NCBI GenBank assembly: GCA_947496215.1
Contig: CANMCF010000001.1
Coordinates: 1-64,000, forward strand
DNA from: an uncultured Bizionia sp.
GTDB lineage: Bacteria; Bacteroidota; Bacteroidia; Flavobacteriales; Flavobacteriaceae
DNA: 64,000 nt
Direction of reading: 5' to 3'
The notes under the pieces are model-generated. The model had not been told where the DNA came from. It did no database searches and was given only the letters and a program-made list of their open reading frames with translations. Below are positions 17,468 through 28,046 of this stretch, piece after piece; the first letter of the stretch is position 1; each line of letters opens with the position of its first letter. Made by a program: the position numbers and the translations under genes.

Positions 17468-18607
17468 ATGAAAACTATTTATTTCGACAGTGCGGCAACG
17501 ACGCAATTAAGAGAAGAGGTCATTGTGAAAATGACCCAAGTAATGACGGACCACTATGGGAACCCTTCATCTACACATAGTTATGGCCGCTCATCGAAAT
17601 CACTGATAGAAAATGCTAGAAAGACAATAGCCAAATACCTTAATGTAACCGCTTCAGAAATTATTTTCACCTCAGGGGGAACAGAAGCGGACAATTTGGC
17701 TTTGCGTAGCGCAATTAGAGACCTGAGTGCAAAAAGAATCATAACTTCACGAATAGAACATCATGGAGTCTTGCATACTGTGGAGCAATTGCAAGAGGAA
17801 TATGGCATTGAGGTTGACTATGTGAATTTGGACGGAGAAGGACAGGTCGATTACAATCACTTGGAAACCTTGCTGCAAACACCAGCAAAGACATTGGTAA
17901 GCTTAATGCATGTGAACAATGAAATAGGCAACCTATCGGACATTAGACGCATAGGGGAATTATGTAAGGCAAATAACGTCTTGTTTCATAGCGACATGGT
18001 ACAATCGGTAGGGCATTATGAGTTGGATTTAGAAGAAATTCCTATTGACTTCATTGCGGTGAGCGCACATAAGTTTCATGGCCCCAAGGGGATCGGTTTT
18101 GCTTTTGTGAGAAAGCAATCTGGTTTGAAACCTTTAATTTTTGGAGGTGAGCAAGAAAGAGGAGTACGGGCAGGAACAGAAGCTGTTCATAACATTGCCG
18201 GTATGGAAGAGGCTTTGAGATTGTCCTATGAAAATCTGGAATCTGAGAGCAACTACATAAAAGGAATAAAGTCCTATTTCATTGAAGAACTGATTAAGGC
18301 CTTTCCAGAAGTCCGATTCAATGGGGCATCTGCAGATTTCGATAAAAGTAGCTATACCGTTCTGAATGTTTGTTTGCCTATGGCGCCGGACAAGGCCATG
18401 TTGCTATTGTTCAACTTGGATTTGAAAGGAATAGCCTGTTCCAAGGGAAGTGCATGCCAAAGTGGTAGTTCAAGAGGATCTCATGTACTATCACAAATAT
18501 TGAGCGATGAGGATTTGCAAAAACCATCCCTACGTTTTTCATTTAGCAAGTACAATACAAGGGAAGAAGTAGATTATGTGATCCAAGAATTAAAATCGTT
18601 CATATAA
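17468..18607 (+). CDS. cysteine desulfurase family protein
   Basis: MKTIYFDSAATTQLR...FTSGGTEADNLAL...SAHKFHGPKGIGF...CSKGSACQSGSS. Confidence 0.9.
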   Translation: MKTIYFDSAATTQLREEVIVKMTQVMTDHYGNPSSTHSYGRSSKSLIENARKTIAKYLNVTASEIIFTSGGTEADNLALRSAIRDLSAKRIITSRIEHHGVLHTVEQLQEEYGIEVDYVNLDGEGQVDYNHLETLLQTPAKTLVSLMHVNNEIGNLSDIRRIGELCKANNVLFHSDMVQSVGHYELDLEEIPIDFIAVSAHKFHGPKGIGFAFVRKQSGLKPLIFGGEQERGVRAGTEAVHNIAGMEEALRLSYENLESESNYIKGIKSYFIEELIKAFPEVRFNGASADFDKSSYTVLNVCLPMAPDKAMLLLFNLDLKGIACSKGSACQSGSSRGSHVLSQILSDEDLQKPSLRFSFSKYNTREEVDYVIQELKSFI

Positions 18608-18658
18608 CAATCAAATGTCGTACTTTAGCCTACAATTAATTATCCAATACCTTACCAC

Positions 18659-19441
18659 TTGTTAAATCACAATACTTATTTACATAAAACCTCCAAACAA
18701 TGGGTGACCTTTGTACATGGTGCAGGAGGAAGCTCATCGATTTGGTTTAAGCAAATACGTAGCTTTGGTGCTGAGTTCAACATCTTGGTTTTGGATTTGC
18801 GTGGACATGGAAACAGCAAACCAGCTTTAAAGGATGCTTTTAATTCCAAATATACTTTCGATTCCATAACTAATGATATTGTCGAAGTCATAGATCATCT
18901 CAATATCGAAAAGTCACATTTCGTAGGAATTTCCTTGGGAACCATTTTAATTAGAAACCTGGCAGAAAAACACCCTAAACGTGTTGAAAGCATGATTATG
19001 GGTGGGGCAATCATGAAACTCAACTTCAGGTCTCAAGTACTTATGAAATTGGGAGTGATTTTTAAATCTGTGGTACCATATATGTTATTATACAAGTTTT
19101 TTGCTTTTATAATTATGCCAAAAAAGAATCATAGGAATTCGCGTTTGCTTTTTGTCAATGAAGCCAAGAAACTATACCAAAAGGAATTTGTAAGATGGTT
19201 TAAACTTACATCGGAGATTAATCCATTATTGAGATTCTTCAGAGCCAAAGACATTAAAATCCCGACCTTGTATGTAATGGGGGCAGAAGATCACCTGTTT
19301 TTGCCTTCCATTAGGAGTGTAGTAGACAAACACATCCTATCCTCTTTGTTCGTGGTGGAAAACTGCGGACATGTCGTTAACGTGGAACAACCCGAGGCCT
19401 TCAATGTAGAAACCATCAGATTTATAAAAGCCTTGAATTAA
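18659..19441 (+). CDS. alpha/beta hydrolase
   Basis: FVHGAGGSSSIW, LDLRGHGNS, GISLGT nucleophile elbow, catalytic H in NCGHVVNVEQPEAFN. Confidence 0.88.
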   Translation: MLNHNTYLHKTSKQWVTFVHGAGGSSSIWFKQIRSFGAEFNILVLDLRGHGNSKPALKDAFNSKYTFDSITNDIVEVIDHLNIEKSHFVGISLGTILIRNLAEKHPKRVESMIMGGAIMKLNFRSQVLMKLGVIFKSVVPYMLLYKFFAFIIMPKKNHRNSRLLFVNEAKKLYQKEFVRWFKLTSEINPLLRFFRAKDIKIPTLYVMGAEDHLFLPSIRSVVDKHILSSLFVVENCGHVVNVEQPEAFNVETIRFIKALN

Positions 19442-19449
19442 GGATGAAA

Positions 19450-20565
19450 TCAATAACTTTTTCTGAATTTTTTCTCTACTGAAAAATTAATCAGATTCAT
19501 AAAGTTCTTATGTACTCCGAGAGTCTTGTCCAATTGTAGTTGATCTATCAATTTTAAGATGAGATCCGGTTGAAATTGCAAATCTGGTATGGAAACATAT
19601 TTCTCGAAGAGGTTCCCGATACTCTTATAGTATAGTTCTTCGAAAACATTTAAGTTTTCAGGCTTCTCTTCAATGTACTCGTAGGAGCTTATGTTGAAAG
19701 ACTCCAATACATCACCAACATAATCCTTATGTAGAATTTGCTTGGGGTTTACGATGTTCAGTTCCTTTATGCTTGGATTGGAAAAGGCATATAGGACCGC
19801 CTTGGACACAAAGTCTACAGGAACAATGTTCAAACCGCTTTTTTTGTCTATCCAAATTCTGAAACTGTCTATGGATTTTTTTGCATACTTGTCCAAAAAG
19901 ATGGCCCAGGAATAAAAGACGTCAAATTTTGGCGTTTCATAGAAAGGCATGTCTATTAGTCGACCACAGATTATGCTGGGTCTCAATATTTGATAATTTA
20001 TGTTTTTCGAAAGACAAGTCTCCTTTACAAAACGCTCACTTTCGTATTTGGATTGCTCATAAGGATTTCTAAAGTTGTTGACATCATATTGCTCTATGGT
20101 ATCATGTACCTTTTTATTTTGAATTCCAAAGGAATATGCTGTACTTATGTAGATGAAACGTGTAACATATTTGGGTAAGTTATCCAAAAGTTGTTTGGTT
20201 ACCAAGTAATTTTGGGCGCGTACCTTCTTTTTGGAGTCGTTGGTATGCAATAGGCTTGTCGATCCAGCACAATGTATAATTGTATCGAAGTCGAATGCTT
20301 CTAGGGTTTCTCTACCAATGGTTGATAGATCATGAGAGATCACTGTAATTTTTCCCAAACATTCTTCTAAGGTGAAGTCATCTAAAAATGCTGGACGAGA
20401 TGTATTCTGCAATATGTCCTCTAGGCGTTGGCTTGCCGATTTTTCACCATCCCTTATAATCACGAAAAGGTGGTTCACCGTTTTTTCCACGATGGCTTTC
20501 TTTAACCATTCGAAGATAATGTGACTTCCAACAATCCCAGTTCCACCAGTCAACAGACAATTCAT
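19450..20565 (-). CDS. NAD-dependent epimerase / thioester-reductase-like SDR
   Basis: LLTGGTGIVGSHI, STAYSFG...YEQSKYESE. Confidence 0.85.
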   Translation of the reverse strand: MNCLLTGGTGIVGSHIIFEWLKKAIVEKTVNHLFVIIRDGEKSASQRLEDILQNTSRPAFLDDFTLEECLGKITVISHDLSTIGRETLEAFDFDTIIHCAGSTSLLHTNDSKKKVRAQNYLVTKQLLDNLPKYVTRFIYISTAYSFGIQNKKVHDTIEQYDVNNFRNPYEQSKYESERFVKETCLSKNINYQILRPSIICGRLIDMPFYETPKFDVFYSWAIFLDKYAKKSIDSFRIWIDKKSGLNIVPVDFVSKAVLYAFSNPSIKELNIVNPKQILHKDYVGDVLESFNISSYEYIEEKPENLNVFEELYYKSIGNLFEKYVSIPDLQFQPDLILKLIDQLQLDKTLGVHKNFMNLINFSVEKKFRKSY

Positions 20566-20683
20566 AGTTTAGGTTCTAAATTTAGAGTGCGAAGGTACTA
20601 TTATCTATATTAAATAATGATGAAATGGGCAAGATTTTAAGTGCTTTTTTGGAGGACTTCGATTTGGGTTGAAATGGATTGGT

Positions 20684-20721
20684 ATTAATGCTTGAAGATA
20701 AATTTATCTTCAAGCATTAAT
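20684..20721. terminator. 19-bp perfect palindrome, terminator-like
   Basis: ATTAATGCTTGAAGATAAA/TTTATCTTCAAGCATTAAT. Confidence 0.65.
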
Positions 20722-20737
20722 TTATAGTCTGAATATT

Positions 20738-23700
20738 TTAATTCTTAATAAAACGTGTAGTTTTAATTCTTTTTCCATCTGATAGATTAATTATGTAGAC
20801 ACCTGAGGATAAAGATGACAAATCTATCTTAGTGTTTTGCAGAACATTGTTTAATGTTTTGACTTTTCTACCTTCATAAGAGTAAATCGTTAAGTCATAA
20901 TTTATTGAAGAGTCATATTTTTCCATATATAATGTCACGACACTTCGAGACGGGTTTGGATATAATAAAAAACCATCTTGGTTTGGCTTCGACATTGTAT
21001 TTTTAACATCTGATTGTTTGGCCAATAAGCTCCATGGGTCAACTCGTTCTCCTTTGAAGCTGTTTGACCTATTGGGCTCACAGGGGTGGATGAAAGCATC
21101 GAATACACTATTGGTTGCAGAAGAAAAACCTGGCTTCAAATCAATGAAATCTCCTGCTCTATACTTAATGCTTTGAGCTGCTTGTATTGTGGCAATAGAA
21201 TGAATCTCCTGCCTAGCTTCCAAAAACACATTATTATTTGAATACAAACCAGATTCATATAATGTTAATTCTTCGGGGCATACAAAGCAACCTTCCCATA
21301 ATCCTCTTCCAAAAGTAGAAACTCGTAGTTTGTTTAAATTATAGTAACCTTTAATTCCTGATTTTACGACATTGGGTAATCCCGCTAATAATGTCCAATC
21401 ATAATTCTCAGTTTCTAAATTTTTCCCATGTAAATAAAATACACCACAATTTAAAATGACATAAATGCCTTCATTAGTTCCTTTTTCAATGAAAATGTCA
21501 TAGTCATGCAGTTTTTTTTTGCCACAACGAGGTAAATTACCGGTTATGTCGGTAAAGTTAATAGTATCATTGCTATCTATATCCAACATAGTAACCTGAT
21601 ATTTATTATCTGATGTCCCTAGGGTTGTGAGATAATAACGATCTTTTATGTAATGACTTTCTTTTACATTTCCAAATGTTATGGTATTGATGCTTTGTCC
21701 ATCGTCATAAGGCATTACAATCTCTTTCCAACTACTAATAACTGCTTGTAGGTCATTGTTATCTGCTTCATTGGAGTAAAACAAGACATAATCACTAGGG
21801 ATATCAGGGTTTGAAGTTTTATGAAATCCGTCTGTAAATATAATATTGTCTCTTTTTTGAGAAGCATTTATTCCTGTGATAAAAAAACTGTTGTTTCCAG
21901 GAATAAATTGTGTGAAATCAGAAATTTTTGTATTTGTAACCGGTATAATTCCAGGTTCCAATTTCGTACGATATACATTTCCGAATTGTATATCGCCTTC
22001 TACTCCTGGAGTATACAACACCGTATTGTTTCCTGCTGGTTCAAACCATCCATTAAAATTAGCTCCATAAGATGAATCAAAGGAAGAGTTCATATCTATT
22101 ATTGAATCTGTTGTATACGATGTTGATGCGAATTTAGCGTATCCATATTGTCCACTCGAAAAGTAAAATTGATAATCATCATCATCTATTATTGTAGATC
22201 CAATCCCATCCACATAATTAACAACATTCCAATCATGTGCCAAATTTGATTGATCATACGAGTTATATAGCCTCGTATTGCCATCATGCTCCAAAGAAAG
22301 AGAAATTTTATTGATGTCATTTTCACTATGATCAAAGGTCGTTATCTCTGCTATTCCCAAATTTAAATCTTTACTTTCCCATGTTAGTCCATTATCCAAT
22401 GATTTGGATATGCCTCCATGATGCCCCACCCACACTTCATTTGGGTTGTCTGGATGCCATATAAAGTGTTCTTTGTCATCATGCAGTCCTGTATTTGATG
22501 GAGCTCCATTTGTGTTTGCAAAACCATTATTTGTGCCTCCCAGTTTTATACCTTTAGAATAAATGATCTTTTTGCTATCAAAAGGATTCACGGCAAAGGC
22601 AAAACATTGTCCAAAATTAGAAATTTCATAAAAATCATTCTTTAAGGATTCGGTTAAATTGAATAATCTTAACCCCCAAATTTGTTTTCTATTTCCCGCT
22701 GTATAGATGCAGGAATGTATTTCTACCTTGTGTAAATCGGTATTGTCTGCCTCTAAAATGGAGGGAGAGAACTCGAAAGTAACAGACTTCATGTCGATAC
22801 CTTCAAAAACGCGTTGATGGGTTTGCCATTCATTTTTTGTAACATAAGCTCTTGATTGGATACTGTAAGAATTGTTTGTACTGTTAAATTCATTACCTCT
22901 AAAACTTGTGGCAAAGAAATTGCCATTTGGAAATAAATCACCAGAAACAACAATCTCGACATCCATACATTGTACTCCTTCAAAATTTCCCGAATCAGAT
23001 GGGCTAAAAACCAGCTTATATTTACTAGGGTCATTGGAAATGTCAATATCTGTATATTTGTATAGACCATTCGATTTTGCAATAAAAATTTCATTGGCAT
23101 TGTCGGGATTAAAAATAATTTTGTTGACCCTATCCCAAGGACTTAAAATATTTCCCGTTCCCGTAGACAATAATTCATTCCAAGTTTGACCATAATCCCT
23201 AGAAATCATAATCCTTCCCAATGGCCCAATAAGATTGCTTTTTTCTCCTCCTGAAGTTCTATCTCCCATAGCAGAAACTGCAACAATGGTACCAAGATGG
23301 GCATCCGAGAATTCTGCCCAGGAAACTCCTGTGGTCAACCAACCATCGCTAACCGATTTCCATAAATTTCCAGAATCGCTACTAAAAAACAAGCCTCCAT
23401 ATGTTGATCCAGCCAACATTTTAGTGGGATCACTTTTGTTTATACGAATAAATTCTACGGGGCCTATGCCATTTACTCCAGAAGAAAATCCACTGGATTT
23501 AACTATAGGACCAAACTCTTCCCATTCACAATCAATGGTCTTAAATTCCTTTAAAGCCTTTGCATCATCCAAAGACCGGAAATAATTATGTAGATTATAA
23601 CCATGCTTAGCTAATTTTCCTTCCCAATCTCGTATGAATTTCTGGAAGTCAACATATGGGCTTCCTTCACCAGAAATGGCTTTTACGCCAAATCGTTCTA

Positions 23701-23872
23701 TTTTTGCATTATAAAAGGCTTGCCCTTCTTTTTTAATTGTTGAAAAATTATTTTTTTTCAATTGAAAATAATATTCCTCCTTTGGGTTGTCTGTATTATT
23801 TAAATCCTGTGCCAAACAAAAAGTAAAAGACAGCATAAATAGAATAAACCATGTTTTTTTTGCTAATCCCAT
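20738..23872 (-). CDS. VPS10/BNR-repeat-like T9SS secreted protein
   Basis: signal peptide; GGLFFSSDSGNLWKS, SRDYGQTWNE repeats; C-terminal LYPNPSRSVVTLYMEK...SGVYIINLSDG. Confidence 0.85.
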   Translation of the reverse strand: MGLAKKTWFILFMLSFTFCLAQDLNNTDNPKEEYYFQLKKNNFSTIKKEGQAFYNAKIERFGVKAISGEGSPYVDFQKFIRDWEGKLAKHGYNLHNYFRSLDDAKALKEFKTIDCEWEEFGPIVKSSGFSSGVNGIGPVEFIRINKSDPTKMLAGSTYGGLFFSSDSGNLWKSVSDGWLTTGVSWAEFSDAHLGTIVAVSAMGDRTSGGEKSNLIGPLGRIMISRDYGQTWNELLSTGTGNILSPWDRVNKIIFNPDNANEIFIAKSNGLYKYTDIDISNDPSKYKLVFSPSDSGNFEGVQCMDVEIVVSGDLFPNGNFFATSFRGNEFNSTNNSYSIQSRAYVTKNEWQTHQRVFEGIDMKSVTFEFSPSILEADNTDLHKVEIHSCIYTAGNRKQIWGLRLFNLTESLKNDFYEISNFGQCFAFAVNPFDSKKIIYSKGIKLGGTNNGFANTNGAPSNTGLHDDKEHFIWHPDNPNEVWVGHHGGISKSLDNGLTWESKDLNLGIAEITTFDHSENDINKISLSLEHDGNTRLYNSYDQSNLAHDWNVVNYVDGIGSTIIDDDDYQFYFSSGQYGYAKFASTSYTTDSIIDMNSSFDSSYGANFNGWFEPAGNNTVLYTPGVEGDIQFGNVYRTKLEPGIIPVTNTKISDFTQFIPGNNSFFITGINASQKRDNIIFTDGFHKTSNPDIPSDYVLFYSNEADNNDLQAVISSWKEIVMPYDDGQSINTITFGNVKESHYIKDRYYLTTLGTSDNKYQVTMLDIDSNDTINFTDITGNLPRCGKKKLHDYDIFIEKGTNEGIYVILNCGVFYLHGKNLETENYDWTLLAGLPNVVKSGIKGYYNLNKLRVSTFGRGLWEGCFVCPEELTLYESGLYSNNNVFLEARQEIHSIATIQAAQSIKYRAGDFIDLKPGFSSATNSVFDAFIHPCEPNRSNSFKGERVDPWSLLAKQSDVKNTMSKPNQDGFLLYPNPSRSVVTLYMEKYDSSINYDLTIYSYEGRKVKTLNNVLQNTKIDLSSLSSGVYIINLSDGKRIKTTRFIKN

Positions 23873-23875
23873 ACC

Positions 23876-25084
23876 TTATTTGTTTACCTTTTTATCTAAT
23901 AATTTCTTTATGTCTTCATTCTCCTTTTTGAGTTGGATTACATATAGCGTGAGTTCCTCTATTTTTTCTAACAGTTTAGCGTCCATTTTTGCAACATCAA
24001 TTCCAAATTTAGCAACATCTTCTGCACTGGGAACATTTGGTAGGTGCCCTTTTTCTTCTATGTGTTTTTCAACGTCATTCAATGGCAATAAATTGTAATC
24101 GTCTCTAAATACATAATCTGCCCAATCTTCACTGGACCTAACCGTTATTCTTACTTTTTCCGTTAATATACCAGTTCCTACATATAATTTATAATCACCT
24201 TCAAAAGTTTCTTTGCCATTGGTATTGACAAAATTGGGGTCAAGTCCAATACTTACTTTTCCATTGTCTGCCAAAAACATGAAGTGGTTTCCAAAAGTAC
24301 TCCCTCCAGAACCGTTGCTACTACCTAATGGTTTCCAAAAATTAAGCCCGGAAACGTTTCCAGAAGCATATTCAATGCCCCATTGTCCATTTGGAGCGTT
24401 TTCATCTCCACCAAAGATCATCATCGGTCCTCCATTGGAGTTGTTTCCTGTTATTTGAATCCTGCCATCATGAACATGAAGTTTACTCTTTGGCTCTGTA
24501 ATTCCAATTCCAGTATTTCCATTTGGATTTACTGTTAAATAGCTACTAAATGTATTAGGTGTGGCTCCTTCTCTTCTAATTTGAAATAAACTCTCCAAAT
24601 TATTGTTTTGAGGGAAAGTGAATGGTGTAGTTAAACGTAATCCAGATTGTGCGAAAAAATTTGTTTCATTCATTCGAATATCCAATTTGGCATGCGGATT
24701 GGGAACTCCCACCCCCATATTTCCTGTATCGGGATTAATTATCGTGTTTTGTCCAGCAGAAGCAGCTACGGAGCCATTGGCCGAATGGACTCCATTAACA
24801 ACTAACGGGCCGTTCGTTGAGAACAATCGATTTTCATTGCCAGTAGTCTGGGATGAGTTTAACCAGAGTGAATTATTTCCTACTTTTAAAAAATCAGCCA
24901 CATATAGTTTATCATATTTTATAGAGGTGAGTTTTGTATTATTCTCTTTAATATGTGATTGTTTGCTTGTGCTTGTTGTTCCAGTTTCTACTTTCCCATT
25001 TTTTGTGGGGATATTTGTTTGGGCACTTAGTATTCCAACATAAGTTAAACAAGTTAAAAGCGGTAATTTGATTTTTGGATTCAT
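23876..25084 (-). CDS. tail-fibre/intramolecular-chaperone-like surface protein
   Basis: GVGVPNPHAKLDIR, GIGITEPKSKLHV; C-terminal EKHIEEKGHLPNVPSAEDVAKFG...coiled coil. Confidence 0.7.
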   Translation of the reverse strand: MNPKIKLPLLTCLTYVGILSAQTNIPTKNGKVETGTTSTSKQSHIKENNTKLTSIKYDKLYVADFLKVGNNSLWLNSSQTTGNENRLFSTNGPLVVNGVHSANGSVAASAGQNTIINPDTGNMGVGVPNPHAKLDIRMNETNFFAQSGLRLTTPFTFPQNNNLESLFQIRREGATPNTFSSYLTVNPNGNTGIGITEPKSKLHVHDGRIQITGNNSNGGPMMIFGGDENAPNGQWGIEYASGNVSGLNFWKPLGSSNGSGGSTFGNHFMFLADNGKVSIGLDPNFVNTNGKETFEGDYKLYVGTGILTEKVRITVRSSEDWADYVFRDDYNLLPLNDVEKHIEEKGHLPNVPSAEDVAKFGIDVAKMDAKLLEKIEELTLYVIQLKKENEDIKKLLDKKVNK

Positions 25085-25329
25085 ATAAATTAAATTTAAA
25101 TTTACTTTGTTAAGATGCATTCAGGGTAGAATGACTACTTCAAAAGTATAAGACAGTTATGGGGAGTTAGTTGCTAAAAGGGCAAATGTGACAAGTTCTA
25201 TTAAAATAGGGACGAATTATATTTGGCTATCACAATAGGGGCATTTTTTTCTGACTTCCAGATGGTGGAATTGCTACATTGGACTGTGCAGCGAGTTAAA
25301 ATATCATTGCTAGGGCTTAAACTTTCAAA

Positions 25330-25650
25330 ATGTTAAAAACGAAAAGAAGTTATACAAGCAGCCTTGAAACGGAGTGTTGTGAAGCTATCAAAAGAAAAGG
25401 TAATGTTGTAAAAGCAGTACGAGAGTTGGGCATCGAAGTATAGTAGATCCATCGTTGGAAAAAAGAACAATAAGAGCCCAACAGGGCAGTTCTCTGGTTA
25501 TTGAAAAGCGAAGCTTACCGATTAAGAGCGAGAAATCACATATTTGTAGAAAGCACAGTGTGATAAAATGGAAGCAGAGATCTTAAAAAAGGCGATGAGC
25601 ATCTTCTCCACGAACGGCAGCAAAAATTTGAGTTCATAAAACAACACAAA
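25330..25650 (+). pseudogene. IS3-family transposase orfA relic
   Basis: MLKTKRSYTSSLETECCEAIKRKGNVVKAVRELGIEV** then frame-broken RWKKEQ...EAEILKKAMSIFS. Confidence 0.6.
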
Positions 25651-25738
25651 CTAGCTGTATGATCTTAATCCTAGTGTCCATTTTTTTGTTGCATATCGAA
25701 ATGTACAAGGTTGAATGAGACATGATATGGTGTTGGCA

Positions 25739-26305
25739 TTAGTTGTTGATGCAGTCAATTTTTTCAATGAAAAAATCTTTGTAAGATATAGTGTATAAAT
25801 CTATGTAACGTTTACTGCCATATATTCTTACCATTTTTATAGGGGATGATTTTAACTTTTTTATGTCGCTTGAAGTTAGTTTTCCTATTAAGGCATAATT
25901 GGAACAGTCTTCCTCTCCAGAATGAAAGAAACTGACTTTAAGTCCATTTTTTAGTTTAAATACTACTTTTGATCCGCTATTGATGTATGGTGTAATACAA
26001 CCCATTTCCTCAACGGTACTTATTTTTAGGTATCTGCTATCTTCAGATTTCATAATTGAGATATTCAGGCTGGAATCTCTAAAAGTAGGTTCTATTAGTG
26101 AGTAATTAGATGTTGTAGTAAAGCCATCTATTTCATCTGCGACTATATGACAATCGTTACGAATAAAAGCATAATCTTCCATGAGCTTTTCCTTTCGTTT
26201 CTTTTTGAAATATTCTAAACTGGTTTCTTTTTTTTCGCTTTCTTGAGAATTAGCCGTTATTAGAAAGCATAACGCGATAACGGTTAGAAATAGTGATTTC
26301 TTCAT
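25739..26305 (-). CDS. hypothetical secreted protein
   Basis: signal peptide; ORF 188 aa. Confidence 0.6.
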   Translation of the reverse strand: MKKSLFLTVIALCFLITANSQESEKKETSLEYFKKKRKEKLMEDYAFIRNDCHIVADEIDGFTTTSNYSLIEPTFRDSSLNISIMKSEDSRYLKISTVEEMGCITPYINSGSKVVFKLKNGLKVSFFHSGEEDCSNYALIGKLTSSDIKKLKSSPIKMVRIYGSKRYIDLYTISYKDFFIEKIDCINN

Positions 26306-27119
26306 AATTATTAGCTATTTGGGAGTTATAAATATAATTTTATAAAAAAGCTGTATTACAATGTTGCTTATGGGCAAACACTTTTTTGGGATTTATATTC
26401 CTGATTCATTTTCTTTTGATTTTTACAATTAGACACAAGTAGCATATGGAAACAATCTTTTAAACTTAAAACAAGTTGTATGAAAAAGATGAGCAATAGT
26501 CAACAAATAAAATCGGAGGGAAACAATCAACACTCTATATTAGATACACTTACAACTTGATTTTAAATTAGGGGTTTGTCGTGAATTAAACAAAAATGGA
26601 TGGCAATTATCCACCTAATTTAGATTAAGTGTGAGGGTTAACCGACAAAAATGTGATAGCTATTGAAAATTGTGTCTTAAATTTAGATTAAAAATTATCT
26701 TGTTTAAAGTGTTTAAAAATAGGGTGTTGGTGTTTTTTTAAATGATTAAAAATAATAATCACCTCTTTTCGTGGAGAATTTGAGTTTATCAACTCATTAA
26801 TCTAATAGGCTCAGAGAAAACAATTGTTACTATAACAATTGGCTTTTTTGTAGAAGAGTTGTTTTTGCGTTAATTCTAATCTGACAAAATAATTTACTTA
26901 TGGTTTCTTGTAAGGGAGATATACTCTTGATTAGGGTTTCATACCTTTTGCTATCAGGTGTTTATACTTGATTTTAAAAACTGGTACTTTTACTATCCCT
27001 TATTTCATTTTTGTGTTGGATATTTATGGTTGTAATAAAACATAGATATAGAAACACTCCCATTGTTTCCATTTCATTTAGGTGAAATACTAACTAATAA
27101 AGAACGAAAAGAAAGTGTT

Positions 27120-27542
27120 ATGGGAAATCAATATACAGGCATATGGACCTACAGAAGCTTGCTTAACGATCCGGATCTATCAATCAGTTTTGATGATTTG
27201 GAGTTTGGAAGAGGCAATATCAGAATTGAAGAATCCGAACCAGGAATATTCAAAGGATTGATCTATGGCCCAGGATGGGAATTGAAGCTCAAAGGTTCCA
27301 TTCAAGAAGGGGCACCTTCAACATTGTGGTTTCAAGGATCTGGAGTGGTAAGTGGAGCCCCTTGGGTATATGACTATCTATGCTATGCAGTACCACACAT
27401 ACCAAATGGAGTAGACCAGATTCCAGCCTTGGTAGGATCTGTAACTCGTGCCATTCCACATCCAAATGGTAGTGGAGGAACTAATCCAGCTGGAGTTGTA
27501 GCTTCTTTTTATGCCGTACTTCAACCAAAATCAAAACTATAA
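27120..27542 (+). CDS. hypothetical protein, first gene of tyrosinase operon
   Basis: ATG at 27120 (MGNQYTGIWTYRSLL...) preferred over the track start; same strand, tightly spaced to next gene. Confidence 0.65.
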   Translation: MGNQYTGIWTYRSLLNDPDLSISFDDLEFGRGNIRIEESEPGIFKGLIYGPGWELKLKGSIQEGAPSTLWFQGSGVVSGAPWVYDYLCYAVPHIPNGVDQIPALVGSVTRAIPHPNGSGGTNPAGVVASFYAVLQPKSKL

Positions 27543-27546
27543 TCCC

Positions 27547-28017
27547 ATGATAAAAGAAGGCTTTACTCAATCTTGTTGTTGTTCTTCACAAGAGAATGAA
27601 GAAAACATAGTGAAAACGGCATATAAAAAGCCAAAGTCAAGAAGTAGAAGAATATTGAATTCCATCTATTCCGTTACCATAAGCCTACTCATAGGCCTAT
27701 TTCCAAAATGCCCAGTATGTTGGGCAGCATATATGAGCATATTTGGAAGTTATGGCATTTCCAAGCTTCCATACATGCCTTGGTTAATGCCTATATTGAT
27801 AGGTTTTTTGGGATTCCATCTTTTCTTGGTTTATCGAAACATCAAAAACAAGGGGATGGCTCCTTTCATAATAAGTGTAATAGGGGCTTTCATTACCATA
27901 GGAGGAAAGTTGATCTTTCCAGATAGCAATGCCATCATGGTAATAGGAATGGTATTGATACTCATGGGATCATTATGGAATAGCTTTTCGTTCCAACGTA
28001 TGCAAATAGCCAATTGA
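27547..28017 (+). CDS. MerC-like membrane protein with CCC and CPVC motifs
   Basis: MIKEGFTQSCCCSSQ..., LFPKCPVCWAAYMS, about 4 TM segments. Confidence 0.65.
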   Translation: MIKEGFTQSCCCSSQENEENIVKTAYKKPKSRSRRILNSIYSVTISLLIGLFPKCPVCWAAYMSIFGSYGISKLPYMPWLMPILIGFLGFHLFLVYRNIKNKGMAPFIISVIGAFITIGGKLIFPDSNAIMVIGMVLILMGSLWNSFSFQRMQIAN

Positions 28018-28046
28018 AAAAATAATCATCATTAAACCAATATAAA

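Noticed and set aside
20684-20721. 19-bp palindrome as a novel regulatory element
   Set aside because: Position just after the 20738 gene end (minus strand) is explained by a terminator-type hairpin.
26480-26560. 26-codon ORF MKKMSNSQQIKSEGNNQHSILDTLTT as a RiPP precursor for the tyrosinase operon
   Set aside because: Over 500 nt upstream, no core-like motif and no modifying-enzyme signature beyond tyrosinase; too speculative.
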